A model generated the notes under the pieces. That model did no database searches and had not been told where the DNA came from. It was given only the letters and a program-made list of their open reading frames with translations. From an uncultured Bacilli bacterium (GTDB lineage Bacteria; Bacillota_I; Bacilli_A; RF39; UBA660), in assembly GCA_947628235.1 (NCBI GenBank), contig CANQZC010000003.1, positions 49,260-113,259 on the forward strand: 64,000 bases of DNA. Reading direction: 5' to 3'. Made by a program: the position numbers and the translations under genes. Positions 29,617-38,060 of this stretch are shown here, in pieces. Each line of letters opens with the position of its first letter. Position 1 is the stretch's first letter.

Positions 29617-30009
29617 ATGGATTTTTCACTTTTAAGTGAATTAATTTCACCTATTATTGTTCTTTTCTGTTTGGCTATTGGCTATGTACTAAAGAACCTT
29701 ATTACAACAGAAAAGGTCAATAGATGGATTCCATTAATCGTTGGTCTATTGGGTATCGTATGTAATGTATGGTACACAGGCACCTTTGATTTCCAGACTG
29801 TTATTGCTGGTTTGATTAGTGGTCTTGCATCAACTGGTTTGTATGAGACCTTTAAAGGTTTTGTAGAGGGTAGTCAGAATATTCCTACTACTCCTACTAC
29901 AGTTACCAGTGAAGCAGTCCAAGAGTCAGAACTAATAAATCAAGCAGTATCAGTAGGTAGAATGGATAATCCTAAACTTGATCCTCCTGATATAACTTAT
30001 ACTCTTTAA
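29617..30009 (+). CDS. Holin
   Basis: 130 residues, starting on the base after the previous stop. Three hydrophobic segments, about residues 8-28, 39-57 and 60-77, then a hydrophilic tail. The arrangement and the sequence around RWIPLIVGLLGIVCNVWYTG and AGLISGLASTGLYETFKG fit the phage_holin_5_2 / Hol44 type. It would collect in the inner membrane and open it at lysis time to release the two signal-less endolysins. It lies directly before the CHAP endolysin. Confidence 0.88.
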   Translation: MDFSLLSELISPIIVLFCLAIGYVLKNLITTEKVNRWIPLIVGLLGIVCNVWYTGTFDFQTVIAGLISGLASTGLYETFKGFVEGSQNIPTTPTTVTSEAVQESELINQAVSVGRMDNPKLDPPDITYTL

Positions 30010-30019
30010 GGAGGTACTA

Positions 30020-30967
30020 ATGGCGACTGTAAACGATTTATTAAACTTTGCTAGAGGTGAAATTGGGTACAGCCGTTGGGACGATCCAAATCCAGGTACA
30101 AAATATGGACGTTGGTATGCGCAGCAAGTAGGAGATTCCTACTATGGTGCTAGTGGAGTACCTTATTGTGCTATGTTTGTTTCATATGTTTGTGCTCATG
30201 TTGGGGTAGGAGCTCCTGGAATTCCAGGAGCTTATTGTCCTTGGATTGTTTCCGCAATGAGAAACGCGGGACGTGCTGTTTCTGTATGGGACGCACAACC
30301 CGGTGACATTGTTCTCTTTGACTGGGAAGGAGATGGAGTCTCCGACCATGTTGGATTTGTTGAAAGTAACAGCGGTGGATACCTAACATGTATTGAGGGT
30401 AATACTACTTTGAATGGTCGATCTGGTGGAGTGGCAAGACGTACTCGTGCCTACTCAACAGTTATATGTGTAGGGCGCCCATATTATAATGCGGCTCCCG
30501 CACCTGCTCCTGAACCAGAGCCAGAGCCACCAAAGATTTATCCCGGAATGGAGCCTGATATGTCAGTAAAAAGTGGTACAATGTATAGATTATATAATGC
30601 TTACACTGGAGACCATATGTTTACCGCAGACCCAGATGAAAGAACAGGTTTAATTAATTCTGGGTGGCAAGATGAAGGAGTAGCTTGGAGTATGCCAATG
30701 GTTGCTCCTATTTATCGTATCTACAATCCTCATACTGGCGATCATATGATTACTACTTCACTTGATGAATGTAATGGTCTAATTGATGCTGGCTGGCAGT
30801 ATGAAGGCGTTGGAGGATTTGCTTCAATGGAAGAAACAGAAACTCCTGTATATAGATTCTATAATCCAACCTCATCTGAACATATTTGGACAGTATCTTC
30901 AGCAGAAGTTGAAAGTCTAAAATCTAACGGATGGAATTATGAAGGTGTAGCATTTTACGCTTTATAA
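30020..30967 (+). CDS. Endolysin: CHAP peptidase with wall-binding repeats
   Basis: 315 residues behind AAGGAGG. The N-terminal CHAP domain (cysteine/histidine amidohydrolase-peptidase) cleaves peptidoglycan cross-bridges or the stem peptide; likely catalytic residues are C50 (PYCAMF) and H110 (SDHVGFV), with E126 (IEGNT) nearby. A proline/glutamate linker leads to three repeats (RLYNAYTGDHMF, RIYNPHTGDHMI, RFYNPTSSEHIW) of the same type as in the amidase. It is the last + strand gene and is followed by a terminator. Two lytic activities with one shared binding module suggest cooperative wall breakdown. Confidence 0.92.
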   Translation: MATVNDLLNFARGEIGYSRWDDPNPGTKYGRWYAQQVGDSYYGASGVPYCAMFVSYVCAHVGVGAPGIPGAYCPWIVSAMRNAGRAVSVWDAQPGDIVLFDWEGDGVSDHVGFVESNSGGYLTCIEGNTTLNGRSGGVARRTRAYSTVICVGRPYYNAAPAPAPEPEPEPPKIYPGMEPDMSVKSGTMYRLYNAYTGDHMFTADPDERTGLINSGWQDEGVAWSMPMVAPIYRIYNPHTGDHMITTSLDECNGLIDAGWQYEGVGGFASMEETETPVYRFYNPTSSEHIWTVSSAEVESLKSNGWNYEGVAFYAL

Positions 30968-30973
30968 AAAATA

Positions 30974-31006
30974 AAAGGGTAACATTTTTGTTACCCTTTT
31001 TTTTAT
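30974..31006 (+). terminator. Terminator of the late + strand operon
   Basis: AAAGGGTAAC pairs with GTTACCCTTT around a short T-rich loop, followed by a run of Ts; it starts 7 bases after the CHAP gene. With the opposing terminator at 31101-31133 it closes two convergent transcription units. Confidence 0.92.
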
Positions 31007-31030
31007 GCCTTTATTTATAAATTTTCTATA

Positions 31031-31065
31031 CGCGCGTAGGTGCCGAGACCGAAACCGAGCTCGGT
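31031..31065. other. GC-rich palindromic patch between convergent operons
   Basis: In a very AT-rich stretch, this 35-base patch is GC-rich and contains the 12-base perfect palindrome ACCGAGCTCGGT (31054-31065), preceded by related CCGAGACCGAAACCGA units. No ORF. It could be a protein-binding site or a structural boundary; function unknown. Confidence 0.4.
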
Positions 31066-31100
31066 GATTCATGGGATTGCCGCTTATATGAATTTAGGTA

Positions 31101-31133
31101 TAAAAAAATAGCCAGGTAAAATATACCTGGCTA
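31101..31133 (-). terminator. Terminator of the - strand replication operon
   Basis: Read on the - strand, TAGCCAGGTA pairs with TACCTGGCTA around a 5-base loop and is followed by seven Ts. It lies 10 bases after the RuvC-like stop. Confidence 0.92.
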
Positions 31134-31142
31134 CTATAATAA

Positions 31143-31643
31143 TCATTCAAACTCAATAGTTTCTTTTTGTTTGGATTCTGCTAATGCGGCAACACCTAAA
31201 AGAATTGCGTCGGCTTCATCCTCCGTAGCAGCATCCGCAAATTTATCAAGAACTAATTCTAAAGCAACTTTTTTTTGTTCTGCACGAGCACGTCCAAAAG
31301 ATACTTTATATCTATCCTTAATAATACTTCTCCAATGCGAAGCAGAAAGAATTTCGCATTTAATATTTTGGTTATAACACCAAAGCAAAATTGTTGCTTG
31401 AACATATGCAAGTTTTTTGAAAGTCATTGCATTGTTTCTTTGCATTTGAATATCTTCAAAATATAATTTAGAAAACTCATATTCATTTAACAGTTCATCA
31501 AGTTGATACCAAATCTCATGTAAACGAATTTCGATAGGTTTGTTAGCAGGAATTGTAAAATGGCTAAATTTTACTAATTTTCCGTTATTAAAGACTGCCC
31601 AACCGGTAGTCTGTAAACTTTGATCTAAAGCAAGTACCTTCAT
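31143..31643 (-). CDS. RuvC-like Holliday junction resolvase
   Basis: 166 residues; the ATG overlaps the dUTPase stop (TAATG). A RuvC-superfamily nuclease with an RNase H fold that would cut four-way junctions or branched DNA before packaging. Visible acidic residues: D7 in VLALDQSLQTTGWAV, E63 in YFEDIQ, and D142/D145 in TEDEADAILLG. Length is typical of small phage/RuvC family members. It is the last gene of the replication operon. Confidence 0.88.
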   Translation of the reverse strand: MKVLALDQSLQTTGWAVFNNGKLVKFSHFTIPANKPIEIRLHEIWYQLDELLNEYEFSKLYFEDIQMQRNNAMTFKKLAYVQATILLWCYNQNIKCEILSASHWRSIIKDRYKVSFGRARAEQKKVALELVLDKFADAATEDEADAILLGVAALAESKQKETIEFE

Positions 31644-32263
31644 TAATCTCCGGTACTACCAAAACCTCCACGATCTTCGTTACCAAGAGAGTCAACAGAA
31701 ATAAAGTTAATAGCTGGTTGTTTGGCTTGAACTCTAAACTGGCAAAGACGAGTATCTTTAGGAATATTAATATCTCGTGTCGCGTAAGCAGCTAAACGCC
31801 AAATATCATTGTCACCGCAATAAGAATTATCAATTACTCCAATGCTATTAGCTTGTAAAATACCATATTTCTTAAATGTTGAACTGCGGGGAGCTAAAAT
31901 AGCTTCATAACCTTGCGGCAGCGCCATAGAAACTCCAAGATTTAATAGAGCAAAATCACCAGCCTTTAATGATACATCTTCATAAAGATACATATCAATC
32001 CAGTCACCTTGCTCAATTTTTTCTAATTCATGTGCGTTCTCTAAATATCTAACCTTAATATCCAATGTTTTAGACTCCTTTTTATAAATAGTACACGTTT
32101 GGGTTGTCCAACGCGGGAACTTGCCTGAAAAATTTTCGACCAGCTGCCGCATTTCAGCAGGGTAAACTGGATTCTGTTGCCGCAATCGTTCCATTTCTTC
32201 TTCGTGTCTATTTTTCTCTTTTAGTTCTTCTAATTTGCGGGCATGTCTATTTTTAAAAAACAT
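31643..32263 (-). CDS. dut: dUTP diphosphatase (dUTPase)
   Basis: 206 residues from the ATG at 32263 behind AGAGGAAC; the upstream codons to 32305 belong to the overlapping gene. Converts dUTP to dUMP and pyrophosphate, keeping uracil out of DNA and feeding dTTP synthesis. Conserved motifs are visible in order: APRSST, GVIDNSYCGDNDIW, RLCQFR, and the C-terminal arm DRGGFGSTG. The N-terminal ~55 residues are a charged coiled coil not usual in dUTPases, possibly a partner-binding extension. It sits with the anaerobic ribonucleotide reductase genes. Confidence 0.93.
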   Translation of the reverse strand: MFFKNRHARKLEELKEKNRHEEEMERLRQQNPVYPAEMRQLVENFSGKFPRWTTQTCTIYKKESKTLDIKVRYLENAHELEKIEQGDWIDMYLYEDVSLKAGDFALLNLGVSMALPQGYEAILAPRSSTFKKYGILQANSIGVIDNSYCGDNDIWRLAAYATRDINIPKDTRLCQFRVQAKQPAINFISVDSLGNEDRGGFGSTGD

Positions 32264-32534
32264 CGTTTTCTTGTTCCTCTTGGTATTCCCGCATCTTATA
32301 TTCAATTTTATTTAACGGTACTTCAGGATCAGCAAGTTTATTGAATACAAAAGCATATTTAACTTGATAATATGTTTCTTCAAGTTTCTTATTCTCTTTT
32401 TCTACCCAAGAGAAAGAAGAAAGAGTACATTTCATTTCTTCCGCTTCCTTTTGGACTTTCTTGTGAAATGTCTCTACGTCGTCCATCGTCTCAAGTCGTA
32501 CTTCATTTGTTGATTTAATAAGATACAGGATCAT
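32253..32534 (-). CDS. Hypothetical protein
   Basis: 93 residues if started at the ATG at 32534, which has GGAGATATTGAC upstream; a longer frame to 32570 lies within the upstream gene. Helical, charged, no membrane segment. It overlaps both neighbours by 11-20 bases, indicating translational coupling within the nucleotide-metabolism operon. No family recognised. Confidence 0.6.
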   Translation of the reverse strand: MILYLIKSTNEVRLETMDDVETFHKKVQKEAEEMKCTLSSFSWVEKENKKLEETYYQVKYAFVFNKLADPEVPLNKIEYKMREYQEEQENDVF

Positions 32535-32811
32535 TGTCAATATCTCCTTCATAAGGTATATATACATCAATTTCTGTGCTTTGTGTATAAGAGGTCATTC
32601 CATTTTGTTTCATATTATTTGCAATAGGTCTAACAAATGTTCCTGGTCCCATTACAATAATTTTATTAATATCATATTGTTTTAAATAGTTTTCCAGCAT
32701 ATCATAAAATTCTGTAGCCCAAGAAGTACCAAGTGTTTCTACGTCGTCATCACTATGGATTAGCTTGAATTTATATGCTTGTGCGGGAAATGCTTCAACC
32801 AATAAATTCAT
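32515..32811 (-). CDS. Hypothetical protein
   Basis: 98 residues, ATG behind AGGAGC. An alpha/beta pattern is apparent, with a glycine turn between strand and helix (INKIIVMGPGTFVRPIANNM), but no nucleotide-binding or catalytic signature that can be named. Operon member between two other small unknown genes. Confidence 0.6.
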   Translation of the reverse strand: MNLLVEAFPAQAYKFKLIHSDDDVETLGTSWATEFYDMLENYLKQYDINKIIVMGPGTFVRPIANNMKQNGMTSYTQSTEIDVYIPYEGDIDNDPVSY

Positions 32812-32822
32812 TTGCAGCTCCT

Positions 32823-33197
32823 TTATGTTTCAATAATCCAATCATCACAATCAAACAATAGATAAAGATAAGGTTCTGGATTATCTCCTATTCTAATCCA
32901 GATTTCAAAATATTTATTCTCATGATCGTAATTCATACTCATTAATTCGCCGCGTTCTTGAATTAATTCACGTAATTCTTGCGAGGCTTCATAGTAATGA
33001 GAATCTACGATATGGAATACAGTAAAATCAAATCGTTCTCTACAAAGCAACATGTAATAATGCTGTTCATACTTAGAGGAAAACCAAGCAGAAATATTAG
33101 CAATATTAGTTACAATTTCTTGCTCTTCCATAGGGTCTTTCTTGGCAAGTAAAGAACGATTTAATGTATATAAATCACCTAAAACTACATCTGCCAT
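32823..33197 (-). CDS. Hypothetical protein with its own promoter
   Basis: 124 residues behind AAGGAAGG. Acidic, aromatic-rich C-terminus (YFEIWIRIGDN, YLYLLFDCDDWIIE), no membrane segment. A near-consensus sigma-A promoter (33227-33255) lies directly upstream, so it starts a transcript that runs through the dUTPase and resolvase genes. Function unknown. Confidence 0.65.
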   Translation of the reverse strand: MADVVLGDLYTLNRSLLAKKDPMEEQEIVTNIANISAWFSSKYEQHYYMLLCRERFDFTVFHIVDSHYYEASQELRELIQERGELMSMNYDHENKYFEIWIRIGDNPEPYLYLLFDCDDWIIET

Positions 33198-33226
33198 TAA
33201 TATCCTTCCTTTATGATTATAATAAA

Positions 33227-33255
33227 ATTATATCAAATTTTTTCTTATGAGTCAA
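33227..33255 (-). promoter_or_regulatory. Sigma-A-type promoter
   Basis: On the - strand: TTGACT, 17-base spacer, TATAAT. The -35 lies inside the end of nrdG, and the first downstream gene is at 33197. The 20 bases ending at the -10 are identical to those of the promoter at 49156-49184. Confidence 0.85.
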
Positions 33256-33787
33256 ACAAAACTATATTCCATCTATTTTCTAAGTTCGGAGTTTGTTTTA
33301 ATGTGGCAGACATATCAATAACCTGTTGATTGCGGCTCCCGCACCATTTTATTCCAAAATCTTTTTGAGATTCAATAAATGGTCCAGCTACTAAAACATC
33401 AATATTAGAAAGAATGTAATTCAAAAATTTTATAGACGATTGCCGCATCCTAGATTGTAATTGTTTTGGCATATATCCAGTATATAGCCAGATTTTAAGA
33501 TGCGGAAACTTGTCCTTTATTTGTTTAATTAATTTTGCCAATGCATATAAGTTACATTCTTCTAATGGTTCTCCACCAAGAATAGTAAATCTAATTATAC
33601 CAGGTTGCCGCAAATATTCTAGTATTCTCTTGGTTTCATTATCGGTAAATTTATTACCGCCTTTAAAATCCCAAGTTTCTGGCTGAAAACATCCTCGGCA
33701 TCTAATAGAGCAGCCTTGAGTAAACAAGGCTACTCCTATCCCAGTTCCGTTTGATATATCAAAAGGGCGAATTGCTGCGTATCTCAA
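33245..33787 (-). CDS. nrdG: Anaerobic ribonucleotide reductase activase NrdG
   Basis: 180 residues from a TTG start behind AGGAGG. A radical-SAM iron-sulfur enzyme that makes the glycyl radical on NrdD. The cluster-binding cysteines C26, C30 and C33 are in CSIRCRGC (CX3CX2C as in NrdG), followed by FTILGGEPLEE, the glycine-rich SAM motif, and LKIWLYTGY. It lies 16 bases after nrdD, as in bacterial and phage nrdDG operons. Oxygen sensitivity of this enzyme implies an anaerobic host. Confidence 0.95.
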   Translation of the reverse strand: MRYAAIRPFDISNGTGIGVALFTQGCSIRCRGCFQPETWDFKGGNKFTDNETKRILEYLRQPGIIRFTILGGEPLEECNLYALAKLIKQIKDKFPHLKIWLYTGYMPKQLQSRMRQSSIKFLNYILSNIDVLVAGPFIESQKDFGIKWCGSRNQQVIDMSATLKQTPNLENRWNIVLFDS

Positions 33788-33803
33788 TTCAACCTCCTGT
33801 TAA

Positions 33804-36026
33804 CTATTGATAATCCTCTTCGTTGTGGTCGGATACATGGACAAATCTGTTAGCTATTTCATCTAGTCTACCTTCATTCATGGCAGATGTTGAGATATAG
33901 CCACAGACTCTACGTGCTACATTCATTTTATTAAAATCATTGTTCCCGCATTGTGGACAAACAAATTCATGTGATCCATTTTCCATCTCTTGGAGTTCAA
34001 TTTCTCCTTGATAACCGCATAGTTCACATGTATCAAGTTTTGTATTAAATTCACAATATGCAATCTTTTCATACATATATTGCATTAAAGTTAAAATAAC
34101 ATCTATATTCTGATCAAGATGAGTTGTTTCAATATAACTAATACATCCACCTGGACTTAGACGTTGAAACTCTGCTTCAATATCAATTTTATCAAGAGGA
34201 CTAATTGGTTCTTCTACAAATACATGATAACTATTAGTAACAAAATCTCTATCTGTGATACCTGGAATAATCCCAAAACGTCTTTTTAGATTTTTAGCAA
34301 ATTTATAAGTCGTGCTTTCAATCGGTGTACCGTATACAGAATAATCAATAGGTTCTTCTTGTTTCCATTGATTACATTTATCGTTTAAGAATTGCATAAT
34401 ATTTTTTGCAATCTCTTTTCCTTTTGGATCAGTATGACTATATCCAGTTAATACCAATGTAGCTTCATATAATCCAGTATAACCAAGAGAAGAAGTAAAA
34501 TGTTTTTTAACTAGTAACGGTCCAATTTTATCATCAGGACGAAGTCTTGATAATGCTCCATCGCACCATAAAATTGGATTTACTTCTGCGGGAGTATTCC
34601 ATAGTCTATTAAAACGAATACGTTGTACGTCGTGACAAAGTTCACACCGTTCATCAAGAATATTCCAAAACATATCCATTAAGAAAGTTTTATCATTTAT
34701 ATTTAATTTATCTGCTTCTTTTTGCGCTGATAATGCGGCATCTGCTAAGTTTACAGTACAAACACCTATATTTCCTCTACCATAAAACTCTGGTTTATTA
34801 GTTTGTGGATTAATGTAGCTCGGGGTTAGAAAACTGCGGCAGCCCATTGGTCCGTAAACGCAATGACTTCCATCTGGTGCAACTTTCATATCACTAAGAA
34901 CTTTAGCACTTACATAATCAGGTACCATTCTTTTTGCAGTACATTCTGCAGCTAATTTAGTTAAATACCAATAAGGAGAATCTTCATGGATATTGTCTTC
35001 TTCGAGAACGTACACCAATTTAGGGAATGCTACTGTAATATATTGCCCAGCGCGATTTTTCATTCCTTGGATACGTTGTTTAAAGAATTCTTCAATCAAC
35101 ATTGCAAGTTCTTGCTTATATTCGTTTGTTTCTCCAAGATACATAAATACAGTAAGAAATGGAGTCTGACCTCTTGCAAGGCAGAATGAATTAACTTGAT
35201 AATTGAACGTCTGTACCGCATCTTCAATTTCTTTACGGGTAGAGTTCCAAGCTAATTTATCCACTTCTTGTGCGGTAAGATTTTCTTTTGTATAAATATC
35301 AACGTATCTGTTAAAGCTGTCCCGCACAAATGGAGCCAAGTGAGTAAGTGTTACTGTTTGACCACCATATTGCGCTCCACTGACTGCCGCAATAATTTGT
35401 GTGGCAATAGTTGTTGCAGTAATTAATCTATGTGGCTTTTCAATCATGATACCGTTAATGACTGTTCCATTTTGAAGCATATCTTCAAGATTAACTAAGC
35501 AGCAATTTGTAAGAGTACGTTCTGCCGCGTAATCCATATCATGAATGTGTATAATTCCATTATCATGTGCTTCTACTGCTTCTTTTGGAAAGATAAAAGT
35601 GCGGGCGAGGTCTGTATCTACAATACCAGCAATATAATCGCGTTGAGTGTTTGTTAACCGCACATCTTTATTACTATTTTCTGTAGTCCAATATTCATTA
35701 TCTCCCTGAATCATTTGGAGAATTTCTGCTTCGTTTTTATGCTGACGTGCAAGTTCCCTCTTATATCTATAGCGGATATAAGCCTTAGCTTCATTATAAT
35801 AACCAAAGGTCATTAATGTAGCTTCTACTAAATCTTGAATATCCTCTACTAAAACTCTGTTGCCTTTACTTTTTGCGAGGTCAAATATCTGATCTTCAAT
35901 TACATCCAATACCTGTTCATCTTCAAAAGGCTCATTGAGTTCCTGGAAAGCACCAGAGATTGCAATAGAAATCTTTTCAAGATCATAATCTACTATTGAA
36001 CCATCCCTTTTAATAATACTTACCAT
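33804..36026 (-). CDS. nrdD: Anaerobic ribonucleoside-triphosphate reductase NrdD
   Basis: 740 residues from the ATG at 36026, which has GGAAAGAGG six bases upstream; the frame extends to 36053 but that part holds the ribosome site. Class III enzyme reducing NTPs to dNTPs. N-terminal ATP-cone (IIKRDGSIVDYDLEKI), central barrel with active-site cysteines (for example TLTNCCLVN), a zinc site near the C-terminus (CELCGY and CPQCGN), and the glycyl-radical loop RVCGYIS with the radical glycine near residue 709. Supplies dNTPs for phage replication without oxygen. Confidence 0.96.
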   Translation of the reverse strand: MVSIIKRDGSIVDYDLEKISIAISGAFQELNEPFEDEQVLDVIEDQIFDLAKSKGNRVLVEDIQDLVEATLMTFGYYNEAKAYIRYRYKRELARQHKNEAEILQMIQGDNEYWTTENSNKDVRLTNTQRDYIAGIVDTDLARTFIFPKEAVEAHDNGIIHIHDMDYAAERTLTNCCLVNLEDMLQNGTVINGIMIEKPHRLITATTIATQIIAAVSGAQYGGQTVTLTHLAPFVRDSFNRYVDIYTKENLTAQEVDKLAWNSTRKEIEDAVQTFNYQVNSFCLARGQTPFLTVFMYLGETNEYKQELAMLIEEFFKQRIQGMKNRAGQYITVAFPKLVYVLEEDNIHEDSPYWYLTKLAAECTAKRMVPDYVSAKVLSDMKVAPDGSHCVYGPMGCRSFLTPSYINPQTNKPEFYGRGNIGVCTVNLADAALSAQKEADKLNINDKTFLMDMFWNILDERCELCHDVQRIRFNRLWNTPAEVNPILWCDGALSRLRPDDKIGPLLVKKHFTSSLGYTGLYEATLVLTGYSHTDPKGKEIAKNIMQFLNDKCNQWKQEEPIDYSVYGTPIESTTYKFAKNLKRRFGIIPGITDRDFVTNSYHVFVEEPISPLDKIDIEAEFQRLSPGGCISYIETTHLDQNIDVILTLMQYMYEKIAYCEFNTKLDTCELCGYQGEIELQEMENGSHEFVCPQCGNNDFNKMNVARRVCGYISTSAMNEGRLDEIANRFVHVSDHNEEDYQ

Positions 36027-36083
36027 AGGCAACCTCTTTCCTTTAAACGCCATATATTATATATGAAAAATATAATATACAAC

Positions 36084-36725
36084 TTATTGTATTCTGCCCT
36101 CACTGCCCTCTTGATCTTGAAGAATCTTTAATTGATTTAAATGATTCAAGATATGAAATATAATAAGAGGTCTATTATCTTTATTATTATCAGGGCGTTC
36201 TTGTCCAAGAATTAAATGATCTGGGAGCGATTTGATATATTCTTTAATATGTTTAAAATCTCGATGATCTGCCCATGCTCGTCTTAAATATTCAAATCTC
36301 CATTTGTGCTCTCTTTTAATTGATCTTTTAATTCTCTTAAATAAATTTGCACTTAATAAAATTGGAATTAAATTAAGTGTATCATTATGTTTTTCTAAAG
36401 CCTTTAGACCACTAGGATTAACTACTGCAATATTAATACCGGGTAATAGTTCATTTTTAGGTAATCCATAATACCACCCATTAAATTGTACCTGTTCAAA
36501 AAATTTATCCGGTTCTTTAATAAATTCTATATCATCAACAAAAGAATAGCTAACTCCATCTCTTTCTCCGATACGCGGAGGACGGGACGTCGCACTAACC
36601 ATAATATGACTCTGATAACCGCGTTCTTGTAAATAACTATTTAGCTGTGACGCGATGCTATCTTTTCCGCTTGCACTTTTACCGCAAAGCGCAATAACAG
36701 TTGGTAAGTCATGATTAATTGTCAT
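36084..36725 (-). CDS. Guanylate kinase-like protein
   Basis: 213 residues; its start overlaps the polymerase alpha stop by 11 bases. P-loop CGKSASGKDS near the N-terminus, then VSATSRPPRIGERDGVSYSFV, which corresponds to the GMP-binding TTR-PR-GE-G-Y-F signature of guanylate kinases. It probably phosphorylates GMP or dGMP to the diphosphate. The C-terminal half is more diverged and basic (KRIKRSIKREHKWR), so substrate specificity is uncertain. Fits the nucleotide-supply role of its neighbours. Confidence 0.8.
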   Translation of the reverse strand: MTINHDLPTVIALCGKSASGKDSIASQLNSYLQERGYQSHIMVSATSRPPRIGERDGVSYSFVDDIEFIKEPDKFFEQVQFNGWYYGLPKNELLPGINIAVVNPSGLKALEKHNDTLNLIPILLSANLFKRIKRSIKREHKWRFEYLRRAWADHRDFKHIKEYIKSLPDHLILGQERPDNNKDNRPLIIFHILNHLNQLKILQDQEGSEGRIQ

Positions 36726-38060
36726 TGCGTTCGTCCCATCTCTTATTTGTCATCTCCAAACTACCATCTTTATTAATAGCTGTAATCTTATATAACTGAT
36801 GTGATTTAGTTTTCTTATATGCTTTTGCAAAAAACATATCCCCTCTGCGGAAACCATTAACAACAACTAAGGTTCCGCGAGTGAAAAACCCTGGCTCCCG
36901 CACTTTCTTGGTACCATCTGGCATTACCTCACTAATACGTTTATTATATTTTGCAAAATAATCTCTATTAAATTTAACTGTAACTACTCCACTATTAATT
37001 GTCAATAAACTAATACTAGACTTTAAATCATCTTTTGCAATTACAGTCCCCATGATACGGGTCGTTTCAAAAATTGGAATCTCAATGCCATTTCTCTTAA
37101 AACAATAATCTACAATCGGTGCTGGCGGTAAACTTCTAAATTCTTTGACTCCTTCTTTATAACCATTGACATTTATTAATTCATGTTCATGATAATAAAA
37201 ACCTAAAGAATCCATTTCCCATTTAGATATGCTACCTGCCGCGTACTTATTCCATACCTCTTGGAATAAACTATCATTTAATTTCTTTAATAGCTCATCT
37301 TTATTTTCTGTAATATATTTTTTTGCTTTTGCCATGACTTTATCATAACATTTTGTTTTCCATGTTGATTTTTTAATGGCAATTTGTCCATTAATATTTT
37401 CCAATAAATCCACATCAAAAAATTCTTGATAGAACTGATAATAATTATCATTTAAATAATAATAGTCATCTTGTAATACTTTTCTTAATGCTTTATTAAA
37501 TCTAAATACTCGTTTCTCAAAATTCAATGAATCAGGTAACAATCCTTTTTCATTTAAACCATTAAAGTTTTGCATGGTAATTCTCTTTTTTGGCTCACTC
37601 GCTAAGGTGATATACTGCCGCATAATTGAAATGCGGTCGCCAAATTGATCAAATGCTCCACTTTTAATTAATGAAATCATCACAGTCTTATTACACTTTG
37701 TCTTATTCATAAAATCTTCAAGACTTTCGTATGGTCTATTGGCAATAATTTGTTGAATTATCTCGCCACCAACGCCGTTCAATGCTTTAAGACCGTATAA
37801 GATTGTTCCATTCTCAAGATCAGGCTCAAATAAATATTTTGAACGATTAATATCAATTAAAGATACCTTAATTCCTCGATCAATAATATTTCCTACAGCT
37901 GCCGCAATTTTACCATAATTACTACTTGCATCTTCCTCTAATCCACTATCAACTCGTAAACAAGCAGTATTCCAATAGACAGGATTAAAATAAGTTGCAA
38001 GATATACTGTTTGCAATCCAATAAAAGAATATGCGAGCGAATGAATCTTAGAAAAACTAT
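36715..38060 (-). CDS. dnaE: DNA polymerase III alpha subunit, exon 2
   Basis: C-terminal ~448 codons of the split polymerase gene. Joining T at 39165 to A at 38060 recreates the family motif PQLGYSFSKIHSLAYS in frame. This exon carries the end of the palm/fingers region (IHSLAYSFIGLQTVYLATYF), the helix-hairpin-helix part (YGLKALNGVGGEIIQQI, SLIKSGAFDQFG) and a C-terminal OB-like domain (VKFNRDYFAKYN). An ATG at 38082 exists only within the intron tail and is not needed. See exon 1. Confidence 0.9.

Noticed and set aside
33804..36053. nrdD start at 36053
   Set aside because: The first nine codons contain the AAAGGAAAGAGG ribosome site for the ATG at 36026, whose product begins like other NrdD proteins.
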